Shown here piece by piece: positions 19,001 through 26,553 of a stretch of DNA of 64,000 nt. The notes below the pieces were generated by a model. It did no database searches, was not told where the DNA came from, and saw only the letters and a program-made list of their open reading frames with translations. Position 1 is the first letter of the stretch. Each line of letters starts with the position of its first letter. The DNA is from Oscillatoriaceae cyanobacterium M7585_C2015_266. GTDB lineage: Bacteria; Cyanobacteriota; Cyanobacteriia; Cyanobacteriales; Oscillatoriaceae. The DNA lies in contig DVEG01000032.1 in assembly GCA_015295835.1 (NCBI GenBank), positions 1 to 64,000 on the forward strand. Reading direction: 5' to 3'. The position numbers and the translations under genes were made by a program.

Positions 19001-20374
19001 ATGGCAGAAAAATTAAGCGCTAGTGAAATTCAAAAATTATATACTGCTGGGAGAAAAAACTTTCGCAACATAGATTTGAGCGCCGCCGACTTAAAGCGCG
19101 CCAACCTTCCAGATATCAACTTTCAACAAGCAAACCTCCAATGGATTACCTTACAGGCAGCCAACCTCCAAAGAGCCGACTTCTCCGGCGCAGACTTACA
19201 GAAAGCCAAAATGCAAGACGCCAACCTACAAAAAGCCAAATTACAAAAAGCCAACCTGCGCGGTGCTAACTTACAATGGGCAAACTTACAAGAAGCAGAT
19301 TTACAAGAAACAGAGCTACCCAAAATTGACTTATTTAACGCCAATCTAGCCGGGGCAAATCTGCGCTGGGCAAACTTACAAGCCGCCAACCTACAAAAAG
19401 CCAACCTTAGCGGCGCAGATATGCGAATTGCCACCCTGCGAGAGGCTAACCTGACTGACGCCGATTTACAAAAAACCAAACTCCAAAAAGCCAACTTACA
19501 AAGTGCCAACCTCAGCGGCGCTAATCTCAGCGGCGCTAACCTGCAAGGAGCAAATCTCCAGCAAGCCCAGCTCATCAAAGCCAATCTCAGCAACGCCAAT
19601 CTCAGCGGCGCTAACCTGCAAGGAGCAAACCTGCAAGCAGCTTTACTACCATCATTAGAAAATATGCAAGGAGCTAATTTGCAGGGGGCTTACCTTCAGG
19701 GGGCTATATTATCTGCAGGGGAAGACTTACTTGCCGCTATTCAGCCTGATGGTTTGGTTGCAGCTAAGCAAACTTCTTCCCTAATTCAGCCTACAAAAAG
19801 TAATGTAATACCAGAGAAAAATTATTCTATCAAACAATCCCTCCAAACTAGCCCGGTTGAGGAAAAAATTTTAGAGGAAAATCAAGATATTGAAAAGAAA
19901 CGCGAGCAGGTTTCTGCTCTTGAAAAGCTAGCCGCAGCACAAGAGCGTATCGATACTTGTTTTGAAGAGAAGGAAACTCTGGAAACTGCCGCAGAGCGCA
20001 TTTACGAAGCGCTCGCATTACGGCGCGGAAAATCAGCATTTCGTCAGAAATTACTCGCAGCCTACAACTATCGCTGCGCCATCACTGGTTGCAATGCCGA
20101 GCCTGTTTTAGAAGTAGCTTACATACTTTTTGATACCGGGGTAACCGAGGAAATATCTAATGCCCTACTGCTGCGAGCAGATATTCATAATCTATTTGAT
20201 TTAGATATGATTGCCATAGAGCCGAATGGGATGATAGTGCGGGTTGCTCCTGCACTCATCGGCACTAACTACAGTGAATTGAATGGGCGCTCGCTGCAAC
20301 TACCAATGATTGAAGAATTTCATCCGAATAAAGCCGCACTACAGTTGCGCCTTCGTCGCTGCAAGTGGTTATAA
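19001..20374 (+). CDS. Pentapeptide-repeat protein fused to HNH domain (first His altered)
   Basis: 457 residues in three parts. Residues about 25-235 are a long run of pentapeptide repeats A(D/N)LxX, which form a right-handed quadrilateral beta helix. Residues about 285-335 are a charged, coiled-coil-like linker. Residues about 338-457 are an HNH_2-type nuclease domain: RGKSAFRQKLLAAYNYRC, AITGCNAEPVLEVAY, NALLLRADIHNLFDLDMIAIEP, and a C-terminal NYSELNGRSLQLP. In the family the segment is normally LEAAHI; here it is LEVAYI, so the first catalytic His is Tyr374, while His396 of ADIHNLFDL remains. The nuclease may be inactive or altered. The repeats could act as a DNA mimic or scaffold. No partner gene is adjacent. 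Confidence 0.88.
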   Translation: MAEKLSASEIQKLYTAGRKNFRNIDLSAADLKRANLPDINFQQANLQWITLQAANLQRADFSGADLQKAKMQDANLQKAKLQKANLRGANLQWANLQEADLQETELPKIDLFNANLAGANLRWANLQAANLQKANLSGADMRIATLREANLTDADLQKTKLQKANLQSANLSGANLSGANLQGANLQQAQLIKANLSNANLSGANLQGANLQAALLPSLENMQGANLQGAYLQGAILSAGEDLLAAIQPDGLVAAKQTSSLIQPTKSNVIPEKNYSIKQSLQTSPVEEKILEENQDIEKKREQVSALEKLAAAQERIDTCFEEKETLETAAERIYEALALRRGKSAFRQKLLAAYNYRCAITGCNAEPVLEVAYILFDTGVTEEISNALLLRADIHNLFDLDMIAIEPNGMIVRVAPALIGTNYSELNGRSLQLPMIEEFHPNKAALQLRLRRCKWL

Positions 20375-20685
20375 TATAACAGCCAGTCTTAGAGGTTGGT
20401 TTTGTCAGCCGAGAATAAAATCGGTACAATCGTTAAAAAATTTTAAAACAGCCCAACCGCAGTTATACCGTTTTATCAAGAAACTAAGTTTAAATAATCT
20501 GACTAGACATAATTATATAAAACCTCTAAGTAAAGACAACCCGAAAAGGCAGTGATTAGCCTCGGAATCCCCGTTTTTTTTAGAGCAGCGGATGAGGCTC
20601 TACTGCAAGCGCTTCCAGCCGTTATAATCTCTAGGTGGCGGCTGCCGTTGGATGATTTAATTCCTGTTGGAAAAAAGGAACTAAA
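20375..20685. other. Spacer with IS200/IS605-end-like scar
   Basis: No gene. Around 20555-20600 the sequence AGCCTCGGAATCCCCGTTTT followed by AGAGCAGCGGATGAGGCT resembles the conserved right end of IS200/IS605 (TnpB-carrying) elements, in decayed form; AGCCTC and GAGGCT also form a stem. No transposase remnant was recognised. Just before the J-domain start, TTCC/GGAA pairing could hide the GGAAC ribosome-binding region. Confidence 0.35.
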
Positions 20686-21279
20686 GTGAGTCAAAAAAGG
20701 GCAAAGCTAAAAGACGAAGATCCAAAATTATATAACTATATAGCATTGGAAAACAGTTACTATGCCTTGCTAGGGCTGCATCCGTCAGCGTCGGAAAGCG
20801 AAATCCGGCGAGCCTACAGGGAATTGAGCAAGCTTTACCATCCGGATACTACAAAATTGCCAGTGGATGTAGCGACAGAAAAATTCCGAAAACTGAATGA
20901 AGCTTACACCACTCTCAGCAACCCAAAGCGGCGGCTTTTATATGATTACTCTATACGCTATTCTAGTATTTCAGAGATTCAATCGCCGACAAACTTGAGA
21001 GGCGCGAAGGCTAAGTCTAAGGCAGCGCAATCTTCATCTAGCGCGTATTTAGAGCCGAGCGAGCGCCCCCTCTCTGCGGGCGAGTTATTTGCCCTTTTTA
21101 TCTTGGGGATAACTTTTATCGGCTGCCTGCTGTTGGCAATAGCAGTTGCCTTAACCAGAGGAGATACCGCTTTTCAACCCGTAGGCTTCAACCTCAAAAC
21201 TGAGCAGGTTGTGCCAGCACCAGAAATGCTATCGGAAAATATCATGCCAATATCCTTCACTTCTCTAGATCAAAAGTGA
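20686..21279 (+). CDS. J-domain protein with C-terminal membrane anchor
   Basis: 197 residues, GTG start with AAGGAA RBS. The N-terminal J domain (about residues 20-88) contains YYALLGLHPSASESEIRRAYR and the Hsp70-activating HPD in LYHPDTTK, then FRKLNEAYTTLSNPKRRLLYD. A Ser/Ala linker follows, then a single TM near 135-157 (LFALFILGITFIGCLLLAIAV) and a short exposed tail. It is a type III DnaJ co-chaperone recruiting DnaK to a membrane. It is followed by a DUF3143 gene, an adjacency I recognise as common in cyanobacteria. Confidence 0.92.
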   Translation: MSQKRAKLKDEDPKLYNYIALENSYYALLGLHPSASESEIRRAYRELSKLYHPDTTKLPVDVATEKFRKLNEAYTTLSNPKRRLLYDYSIRYSSISEIQSPTNLRGAKAKSKAAQSSSSAYLEPSERPLSAGELFALFILGITFIGCLLLAIAVALTRGDTAFQPVGFNLKTEQVVPAPEMLSENIMPISFTSLDQK

Positions 21280-21366
21280 GGTTATAAGTTGAATCTTTAA
21301 ATAAAGATAAATTTTCTTGCCAATTTAATATTCAGTAGTCAAAAGTCAATTTTACTTAAACCGCAT

Positions 21367-21639
21367 ATGTCACTTCCTAGCGCAGATACCCCCCTATATA
21401 ATCATCCGCTTCCCGATATCGAAGAGTGGTTGAAATCTCAAGGGTGCGAGCAAGATAGTCAACAACTCCACTGCTGGCACGTTCAGAGAGATAACTGGGA
21501 AGCAGAAGTTATACTGGATATAGATCAGATCACGGTACGCTATATAAAAGCGGGGGCAAACGGGCAAGATATACAGCGTTCCTTTAAGTACTCCCTGAGC
21601 CGGAAAGATATTGAAGACGCTGTTTTTTCTGGCCCTTAA
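21367..21639 (+). CDS. DUF3143 family protein
   Basis: 90 residues: LYNHPLPDIEEWLKSQGCEQ, LHCWHVQRDNWEAEVILDID, then QDIQRSFKYSLSRKDIEDAVF. This is the complete small DUF3143 family, restricted largely to cyanobacteria and plastid-bearing organisms; function unknown. It lies 87 bp after the J-domain gene on the same strand and its 3' end faces uppS. No membrane segment. Likely co-transcribed with the J-domain gene. Confidence 0.9.
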   Translation: MSLPSADTPLYNHPLPDIEEWLKSQGCEQDSQQLHCWHVQRDNWEAEVILDIDQITVRYIKAGANGQDIQRSFKYSLSRKDIEDAVFSGP

Positions 21640-21695
21640 ATAGGGAGAAAGAGAAAGTTCAGAAAGAAGTGGGAAAAGAAATATTAAATTTAAAA

Positions 21696-22454
21696 CTACC
21701 CCTTTGCAATTTTACCAAAACGGCGATCGCGCTGCTGATAGGCGCGCAGGGCAAGGTGGAAAGCCTCACGGTCAAAATCGGGCCAGAGAATATCGGTAAT
21801 GTAAAGTTCCGAGTAGGCAACTTGCCAAAGGAGAAAATTACTGATGCGCATCTCCCCACTGGTGCGGATCAGTAAATCGGGATCGGAAATGCCGGCAGTG
21901 TAGAGATGGGATTCAAACAGTGCCTCGTCAATTTCCTCTGGTTGAATAAGCCCTTGCTGCACCTGAAAAGCGATCGCACGACAAGCTTGCAAAATCTCCT
22001 GACGGCCCCCATAATTAGTAGCGACAGTAAATTGAATACCAGGATTATTGCGAGTAGCTTCCACCGCGCGAGAAATTTCTGCTTGCAGAGAAGACGGCAA
22101 AGCAAGCAAATTACCGACAAACTTGATACGCACATTCTCGCGTATCATCTCATCCAACTCTTGCCGCAAAACCCGCTCGAACAGAGTCATCAAAAAGTCC
22201 ACCTCTTCAAGAGGGCGGCCCCAGTTTTCTGTAGAAAAAGCATAAGCAGTTAGGGCCTTAATGCCCCAATCCCTACAGCAGCGCAACAGCTCTTTGAGGG
22301 CATCCACCCCTCTGCGGTGCCCCAAAATGCGCGGTAAGCCCTGACGTTTGGCCCAACGTCCGTTTCCGTCCATAATCACTGCCACATGCTTGGGCAGGCG
22401 ATCGCGATCAAGATCAGCAGGTAGCTCTTGCAAGACAGTTTGTTTTGTAGTCAT
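21696..22454 (-). CDS. uppS: Isoprenyl transferase (undecaprenyl diphosphate synthase)
   Basis: Makes the C55 lipid carrier diphosphate for peptidoglycan and other glycans by cis-prenyl chain elongation. 252 residues with all cis-prenyltransferase signatures: [17 protein letters not shown] (catalytic Asp near residue 28), [26 protein letters not shown], and the C-terminal [24 protein letters not shown] with TDILWPDF. The start overlaps the cdaA stop by 4 bp, showing translational coupling. Third gene of a likely lysA-cdaA-uppS transcript. Confidence 0.97.
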   Translation of the reverse strand: MTTKQTVLQELPADLDRDRLPKHVAVIMDGNGRWAKRQGLPRILGHRRGVDALKELLRCCRDWGIKALTAYAFSTENWGRPLEEVDFLMTLFERVLRQELDEMIRENVRIKFVGNLLALPSSLQAEISRAVEATRNNPGIQFTVATNYGGRQEILQACRAIAFQVQQGLIQPEEIDEALFESHLYTAGISDPDLLIRTSGEMRISNFLLWQVAYSELYITDILWPDFDREAFHLALRAYQQRDRRFGKIAKG

Positions 22455-23398
22455 TTTTTTTCACCAGAAGCCGATGACGACAGACGCAGAAAACGCGAAA
22501 CCAGTGCCAATATTCGAGAACTCAAGCGCCCTAAAAAAAGGCTCAGATCCGGAGTCACCGCTTCGCGCTCTACAGATTGAGAGAATCTAGCCTCCAGCAA
22601 TTCTTTCAGTTTACTGCTGGTCAAAGGTCGATTGAGCTGTCCCTTTTCGGCTAGGGAAATCGAGCCAGTTTCTTCAGATACAACCACACACATACAATTT
22701 TCCACACGCTCAGTAATTCCCATAGCCGCTCGGTGGCGTGTCCCCAGCTTTCGCGAAGCCGTGCGCTCCGAAAGTGGCAGAATCACCCCAGCTGCCACGA
22801 TTCTAGCCCCCCTAATCAAAACCGCCCCATCGTGCAAAAGCGTTGTCGTCTGAAAAATTGTCTGTAACAGTTCTTTAGAAACTTCACTATTAAGTTTCAC
22901 ACCTGGCACCGAAAAATCCCGCTCGTCAATTGGAGGACCTGTTTCTAAAATTAACAAAGCACCCGTGCGGTTTTGGGACAACTCCTTCACCGCATCGACA
23001 ATTTCATCGATCACATTGTCAACCTTTAAATTCGCTCGGCGGGAAGATTGAAAAAGCTGAACGATCTCACCACGTCCTAATTGTTCCAGAAATCTGCGGA
23101 ACTCCGACTGCAGGATCACAGCCATCGCCACCGCCGAGCCGATCGTCATCTTTTCCAGTACAAAACTTAATAACCTAAGCTCCAGGCTAGTACTCACTGC
23201 CGTGGCTAGCATTAGTAAAATAAAGCCTCGCACCATCCATAGCGTCCGCCGTTCTCCAATAATGACTAGCACCATGTAAGTGAGAAGCAGCACTAACCCT
23301 ATATCAAGAGGACCTTTTAGCCAGTGCGTCCATATATCTATAAAGTAACGCAGCAAAGCTTGAGTCCAATTAGGGTCATAAATAAGACCCGCATTCAT
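22451..23398 (-). CDS. cdaA: Diadenylate cyclase, CdaA type
   Basis: Makes cyclic di-AMP from two ATP. N-terminal region has about three TM helices (residues 30-50, 53-75, 84-100; [20 protein letters not shown]). The DisA_N/DAC domain carries the DGA motif in [11 protein letters not shown] (about 188-192) and the RHR motif in [13 protein letters not shown] (about 220-224), plus [12 protein letters not shown]. All catalytic motifs are intact. In cyanobacteria c-di-AMP affects osmotic, potassium/bicarbonate and day-night carbon control. The gene overlaps uppS by 4 bp and lies downstream of lysA, tying it to cell-wall precursor synthesis as in many bacteria where it sits by glmM. Confidence 0.96.
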   Translation of the reverse strand: MNAGLIYDPNWTQALLRYFIDIWTHWLKGPLDIGLVLLLTYMVLVIIGERRTLWMVRGFILLMLATAVSTSLELRLLSFVLEKMTIGSAVAMAVILQSEFRRFLEQLGRGEIVQLFQSSRRANLKVDNVIDEIVDAVKELSQNRTGALLILETGPPIDERDFSVPGVKLNSEVSKELLQTIFQTTTLLHDGAVLIRGARIVAAGVILPLSERTASRKLGTRHRAAMGITERVENCMCVVVSEETGSISLAEKGQLNRPLTSSKLKELLEARFSQSVEREAVTPDLSLFLGRLSSRILALVSRFLRLSSSASGEKK

Positions 23399-23596
23399 GG
23401 AAACTTTATTGGGCTTAACCAGCTCACCGATAAGCCTCGCCTAAAATGGCAAGGTGTATTTAGTTTATTACTATTACTGTTATAAGCAAATTTGAATAGA
23501 ATAAGCTTACGTAATACTAAACCTCAACTTTGTAAGTATCAGAAGTTTAGGGAGTAGAGGGATTCGGGTAATGGATGCGTTTTCCCTAACTAGAAA

Positions 23597-23635
23597 ACCA
23601 GCACCGTATGGCTTAGCCATAGGTGTCTGGTAGTT
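23597..23635 (-). terminator. Strong hairpin terminator behind lysA
   Basis: On the minus strand ACCAG-A-CACC pairs with GGTG-CTGGT around an inner ATGGC-TAA-GCCAT stem (23597-23631), followed by TTTTCT. It begins about 15 nt past the lysA stop. This argues that lysA is at least partly a separate transcript from cdaA-uppS. Confidence 0.8.
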
Positions 23636-23646
23636 GAGATTTACTT

Positions 23647-25059
23647 TTACTGCATGTTTGCTAAAAGTCTTTCTGGTAAACGATCCTGTTTGATTAGATC
23701 TTGGTAGGTTTCTCGCTGTAAAATTAAGTTGCTCTCGCCATCTTTGACTAAAACTGCTGCCAAGCGGGGCAGTCGGTTGTAATTGGATGCCATACTGTAA
23801 TTGTAAGCGCCAGTTCCCATCACTACCAAGATGTCTCCCGGTTGTGTTTTTGGCAGTTGGGCGTCTTTAATTAGAATGTCTCCGGATTCGCAATGTTTGC
23901 CTGCAATTGTCACTATTTCCGTTGCCGGCTCACTCATGCGGTTGGCTAATACGGCGCGATATACTGCTTGGTAAGTAATGGGACGGGGATTGTCCGACAT
24001 GCCTCCATCTACTGATATGTACTTTCTAATTCCTGGAATTGATTTTTCAGAACCGACTCTATAAGCTGTTACTGTACTTGAACCAATTAGCGAGCGCCCC
24101 GGTTCGCATAGCAGTTTTGGCAGAGGTACCTGCTGCTCTGAACAGGCTTTGACAATTGCTGTAGATACGGTTCGCACCCACGCTTCAATACTGGGGGGAT
24201 CGTCTGCTTCCGTGTAGCGAATTCCCAACCCGCCACCCACGTTTATTTCCGTTACCGGCAAGCCACAGGCGATCGCTTTTTTGAACCACTGTACTAAAAC
24301 AACCGCTAAATCTTCGTGGGGCTGCAGTTCAAAAATTTGCGATCCTATGTGGGCATGCAAGCCAATGCATTTCAGGGATTGCTGCTGACTGACTAGGTTA
24401 AATACCTCTTCGATTTGCTCGGGAGCGAAGCCGAATTTATTGTCTAGGTGCCCTGTGCGAATGTATTCGTGGGTGTGACATTCGATTCCTGGTGTTAAGC
24501 GCAGCATGATGCGGATAGGTTGGGAAGAACCTGCCGTCATCTCTGTCAAATCATGCAACTCTTGCCAATTGTCTACCACGATCGTACAGCCTGTTGCGAT
24601 CGCCAGTTGAAGTTCTTCCTGGGATTTATTATTCCCGTGCAGATAAATTTTGTCGGCACTGACGCCTGCTTGCAGTGCCGTGTACAGTTCTCCCCCCGAT
24701 ACTACGTCTACTCCTAAGCCTTCGCTTGCCACAATGGCACAAATGGCCATACAGCTCCACGCTTTAGAAGCGTATAGCACCAGTGTTTCTTTTGGATAGT
24801 AGCGACTGAAAGCCGAGCAATACTGCCGACAAGCTGTTCTTAGCGTTTCTTCGTCAACAATATAAAGGGGAGAGCCGAATTGCTTAACCAGGGTGGCCAC
24901 GTCACAGCCCCCGATTTCCAAGTGATCTTGATCATTTACCCTAGCCGTGAGGGGCAGGATTTCCTGGTTAGGCGATCGCGTTTCTAATCCGGCGCTGGCA
25001 GAGGGCAAGTATTGAAGGCCAGAATTTTTCCGAACCCCAACAGGGCCAGTTGATACCAT
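23647..25059 (-). CDS. lysA: Diaminopimelate decarboxylase
   Basis: PLP-dependent fold III decarboxylase that converts meso-diaminopimelate to L-lysine. 470 residues; the first 40 or so are a low-similarity extension before ARVNDQDHLEIGGCDVATLVKQFG. The PLP Lys is in VLYASKAWSC (about residue 98), then GLGVDVVSGGELYTAL, the His of HAHIGSQIFE, EINVGGGLGIRY, LLCEPGRSLIG, and the active-site Cys in KHCESGDIL. TGAYNYSMASNYNRL closes the site. A strong terminator follows, so it is probably only partly linked to cdaA-uppS. Long leader upstream (25060-25523). Confidence 0.97.
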   Translation of the reverse strand: MVSTGPVGVRKNSGLQYLPSASAGLETRSPNQEILPLTARVNDQDHLEIGGCDVATLVKQFGSPLYIVDEETLRTACRQYCSAFSRYYPKETLVLYASKAWSCMAICAIVASEGLGVDVVSGGELYTALQAGVSADKIYLHGNNKSQEELQLAIATGCTIVVDNWQELHDLTEMTAGSSQPIRIMLRLTPGIECHTHEYIRTGHLDNKFGFAPEQIEEVFNLVSQQQSLKCIGLHAHIGSQIFELQPHEDLAVVLVQWFKKAIACGLPVTEINVGGGLGIRYTEADDPPSIEAWVRTVSTAIVKACSEQQVPLPKLLCEPGRSLIGSSTVTAYRVGSEKSIPGIRKYISVDGGMSDNPRPITYQAVYRAVLANRMSEPATEIVTIAGKHCESGDILIKDAQLPKTQPGDILVVMGTGAYNYSMASNYNRLPRLAAVLVKDGESNLILQRETYQDLIKQDRLPERLLANMQ

Positions 25060-25523
25060 AATCTTATTTTTGTCCTTAATTTATTCTGGGCGCGAGTTAG
25101 TTTCCTTTTTCAGTCTACTATTTTTTCTTTTCAATCCCTAGCCCCTCAACCCCCTCTCAGTCCCTAGTCTGTCCTCCTCTTCTCAGTACAACCTACTTTT
25201 CCCTATTTTCTTAGTCAACGGCCATCTTTCAAAAACCATTACCTTCAGTAAAGGCAAAAATATCTACAAAATTAAAATCAACATTTCGTAACACATTTTT
25301 CTTGATTTTATAAAAAAATTATTTTCTAATGGATAGAAATTGAAAAACTACAGTAAGATTGAAACCAAAAAGTAGGCTGAATGCTAGAAAACCAGCTTTC
25401 AAAATAGAGGCAACTTGAAATTATCTTTGTCAGTAGGGCAACCAAGTAGGCAAAAATACCTCGACTAATGTCGATGGAAGTGTCAAAAACCAAATAAAAT
25501 AACTCTCCTCCAATCATAGAACA
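25060..25523. other. Spacer with purine/pyrimidine-rich short repeats
   Basis: 464 bp between divergent lysA and rimI. At about 25130-25195 there is a pyrimidine-rich stretch with repeated tccctag/cccctcaa-like 7-8-mers (purine-rich in the lysA leader), of the degenerate heptamer type common in filamentous cyanobacteria. No lysine riboswitch pattern was recognised. The rest is AT-rich. Confidence 0.5.
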
Positions 25524-26135
25524 GTGCCTTTTTTATTAGAACTCAAACCTCTGACATCAGATCTATTAACCGCAGCTGTGGAATTAGATCGGCTATGTTT
25601 TGGGGGACTTTGGACTATAGAGGGCTACCGCCGAGAACTAAATAGCCCAAATAGCGATTTATTGGGTTTAGTGATAAAACCGGCGGCGCAGGAAAGTAGA
25701 AAAATCAATGAATCGGAAAAGGAAAAAAAAGAAAAACTTGCCCTGATTGCACCTTCCTCTCCTCTGCTCATAGGAATCGGCTGTCAGTGGGCAATTTTAG
25801 AAGAAGCACACATCACCCTCATCGGCATTCATCCAGACTACCAGGGCAAAGGGCTGGGACAAACAATGTTTCATGCCCTGCTAAAAGCCGCAGTTGCCAG
25901 ACAAATGCAAAGAGCAACCTTGGAAGTACGGGCTTCAAACCAGCGGGCTATAGCCCTGTATAAAAAATTTGGCTTTCGGGAAGTAGGGCGGCGGCAACGC
26001 TATTACCAAGATACCGACGAAGATGCATTGATTATGTGGCTAAACGGATTGCACAAGCCAGAATTTGGCCAATTGCTAGAAAGCTACGAGTTGCTTTGTC
26101 GCGATCGCCTTGCTAAATCAGGTTGGTATATTTAA
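25524..26135 (+). CDS. rimI: Ribosomal-protein-alanine N-acetyltransferase (GNAT)
   Basis: 203 residues, GTG start. GNAT fold with the acetyl-CoA loop GIHPDYQGKGLGQTMFHALL (about 110-130) and the RimI signature LEVRASNQRAIALYKKFGF then GRRQRYYQDTDEDALIM. RimI acetylates the N-terminal Ala of ribosomal protein S18. Compared with E. coli RimI there is an insert of about 20 charged residues (about 55-75, Lys/Glu-rich) between beta strands, and a C-terminal extension of about 30 residues (LHKPEFGQLLESYELLCRDR). The RBS is weak. No clear operon partner. Confidence 0.85.
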   Translation: MPFLLELKPLTSDLLTAAVELDRLCFGGLWTIEGYRRELNSPNSDLLGLVIKPAAQESRKINESEKEKKEKLALIAPSSPLLIGIGCQWAILEEAHITLIGIHPDYQGKGLGQTMFHALLKAAVARQMQRATLEVRASNQRAIALYKKFGFREVGRRQRYYQDTDEDALIMWLNGLHKPEFGQLLESYELLCRDRLAKSGWYI

Positions 26136-26553
26136 TCACTTCCAAGCAAAAATCGATGAGAAGTTTCTGTGACGTAATTCCCAAGCTAAGCCAAGCAACA
26201 ACGCTTTGCCTGCCATAGAAACAGTTAAAAAGTCCCGGCTTAGACTTCCGATTCCTCACCAGGGAGAAGCAGATTGAAAGCAGAGTAATTTATTGCAGCG
26301 AAGAAAGCCCCAAAAGCAACTTGAGTTGCTACAATTCAGGTAATGGATAGATATAAATATAAATTTCAAGCAGTCCTTTTTGGGGCTAAAAGTAAGCCAG
26401 CCTGTAACGCCTAATATATCTTTGAAGAATATATTTGGGATTAAGGCAAAAGCCCCTGACTTTAGTCAAGGGTAGCTTACTTATCAAACAGCCATATAAA
26501 TTCCCTGTGCTAAAATCAGCTTACGGGCACGCAGCAGGTGATGGAAAAACGCC
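26136..26553. other. Long clpC leader containing an IS200/IS605-end-like hairpin
   Basis: 418 bp with no gene. A stem CCC.TGAC-ttta-GTCA.GGG (26453-26472) followed by TAGCTTAC resembles the right-end hairpin of IS200/IS605 elements in cyanobacteria. Upstream are AGCCCCAAAA (about 26309) / TTTTTGGGGCT (about 26380) and AATATATCTT/AAGAATATATT inverted repeats. This could be a transposon-derived remnant or MITE, now within the clpC promoter/leader. Confidence 0.45.

Noticed and set aside
19123-19599. 158-residue open frame on the minus strand
   Set aside because: It is the mirror of the pentapeptide-repeat gene; the repeated LALxKxA pattern is only the complement of the AxLxx repeats.
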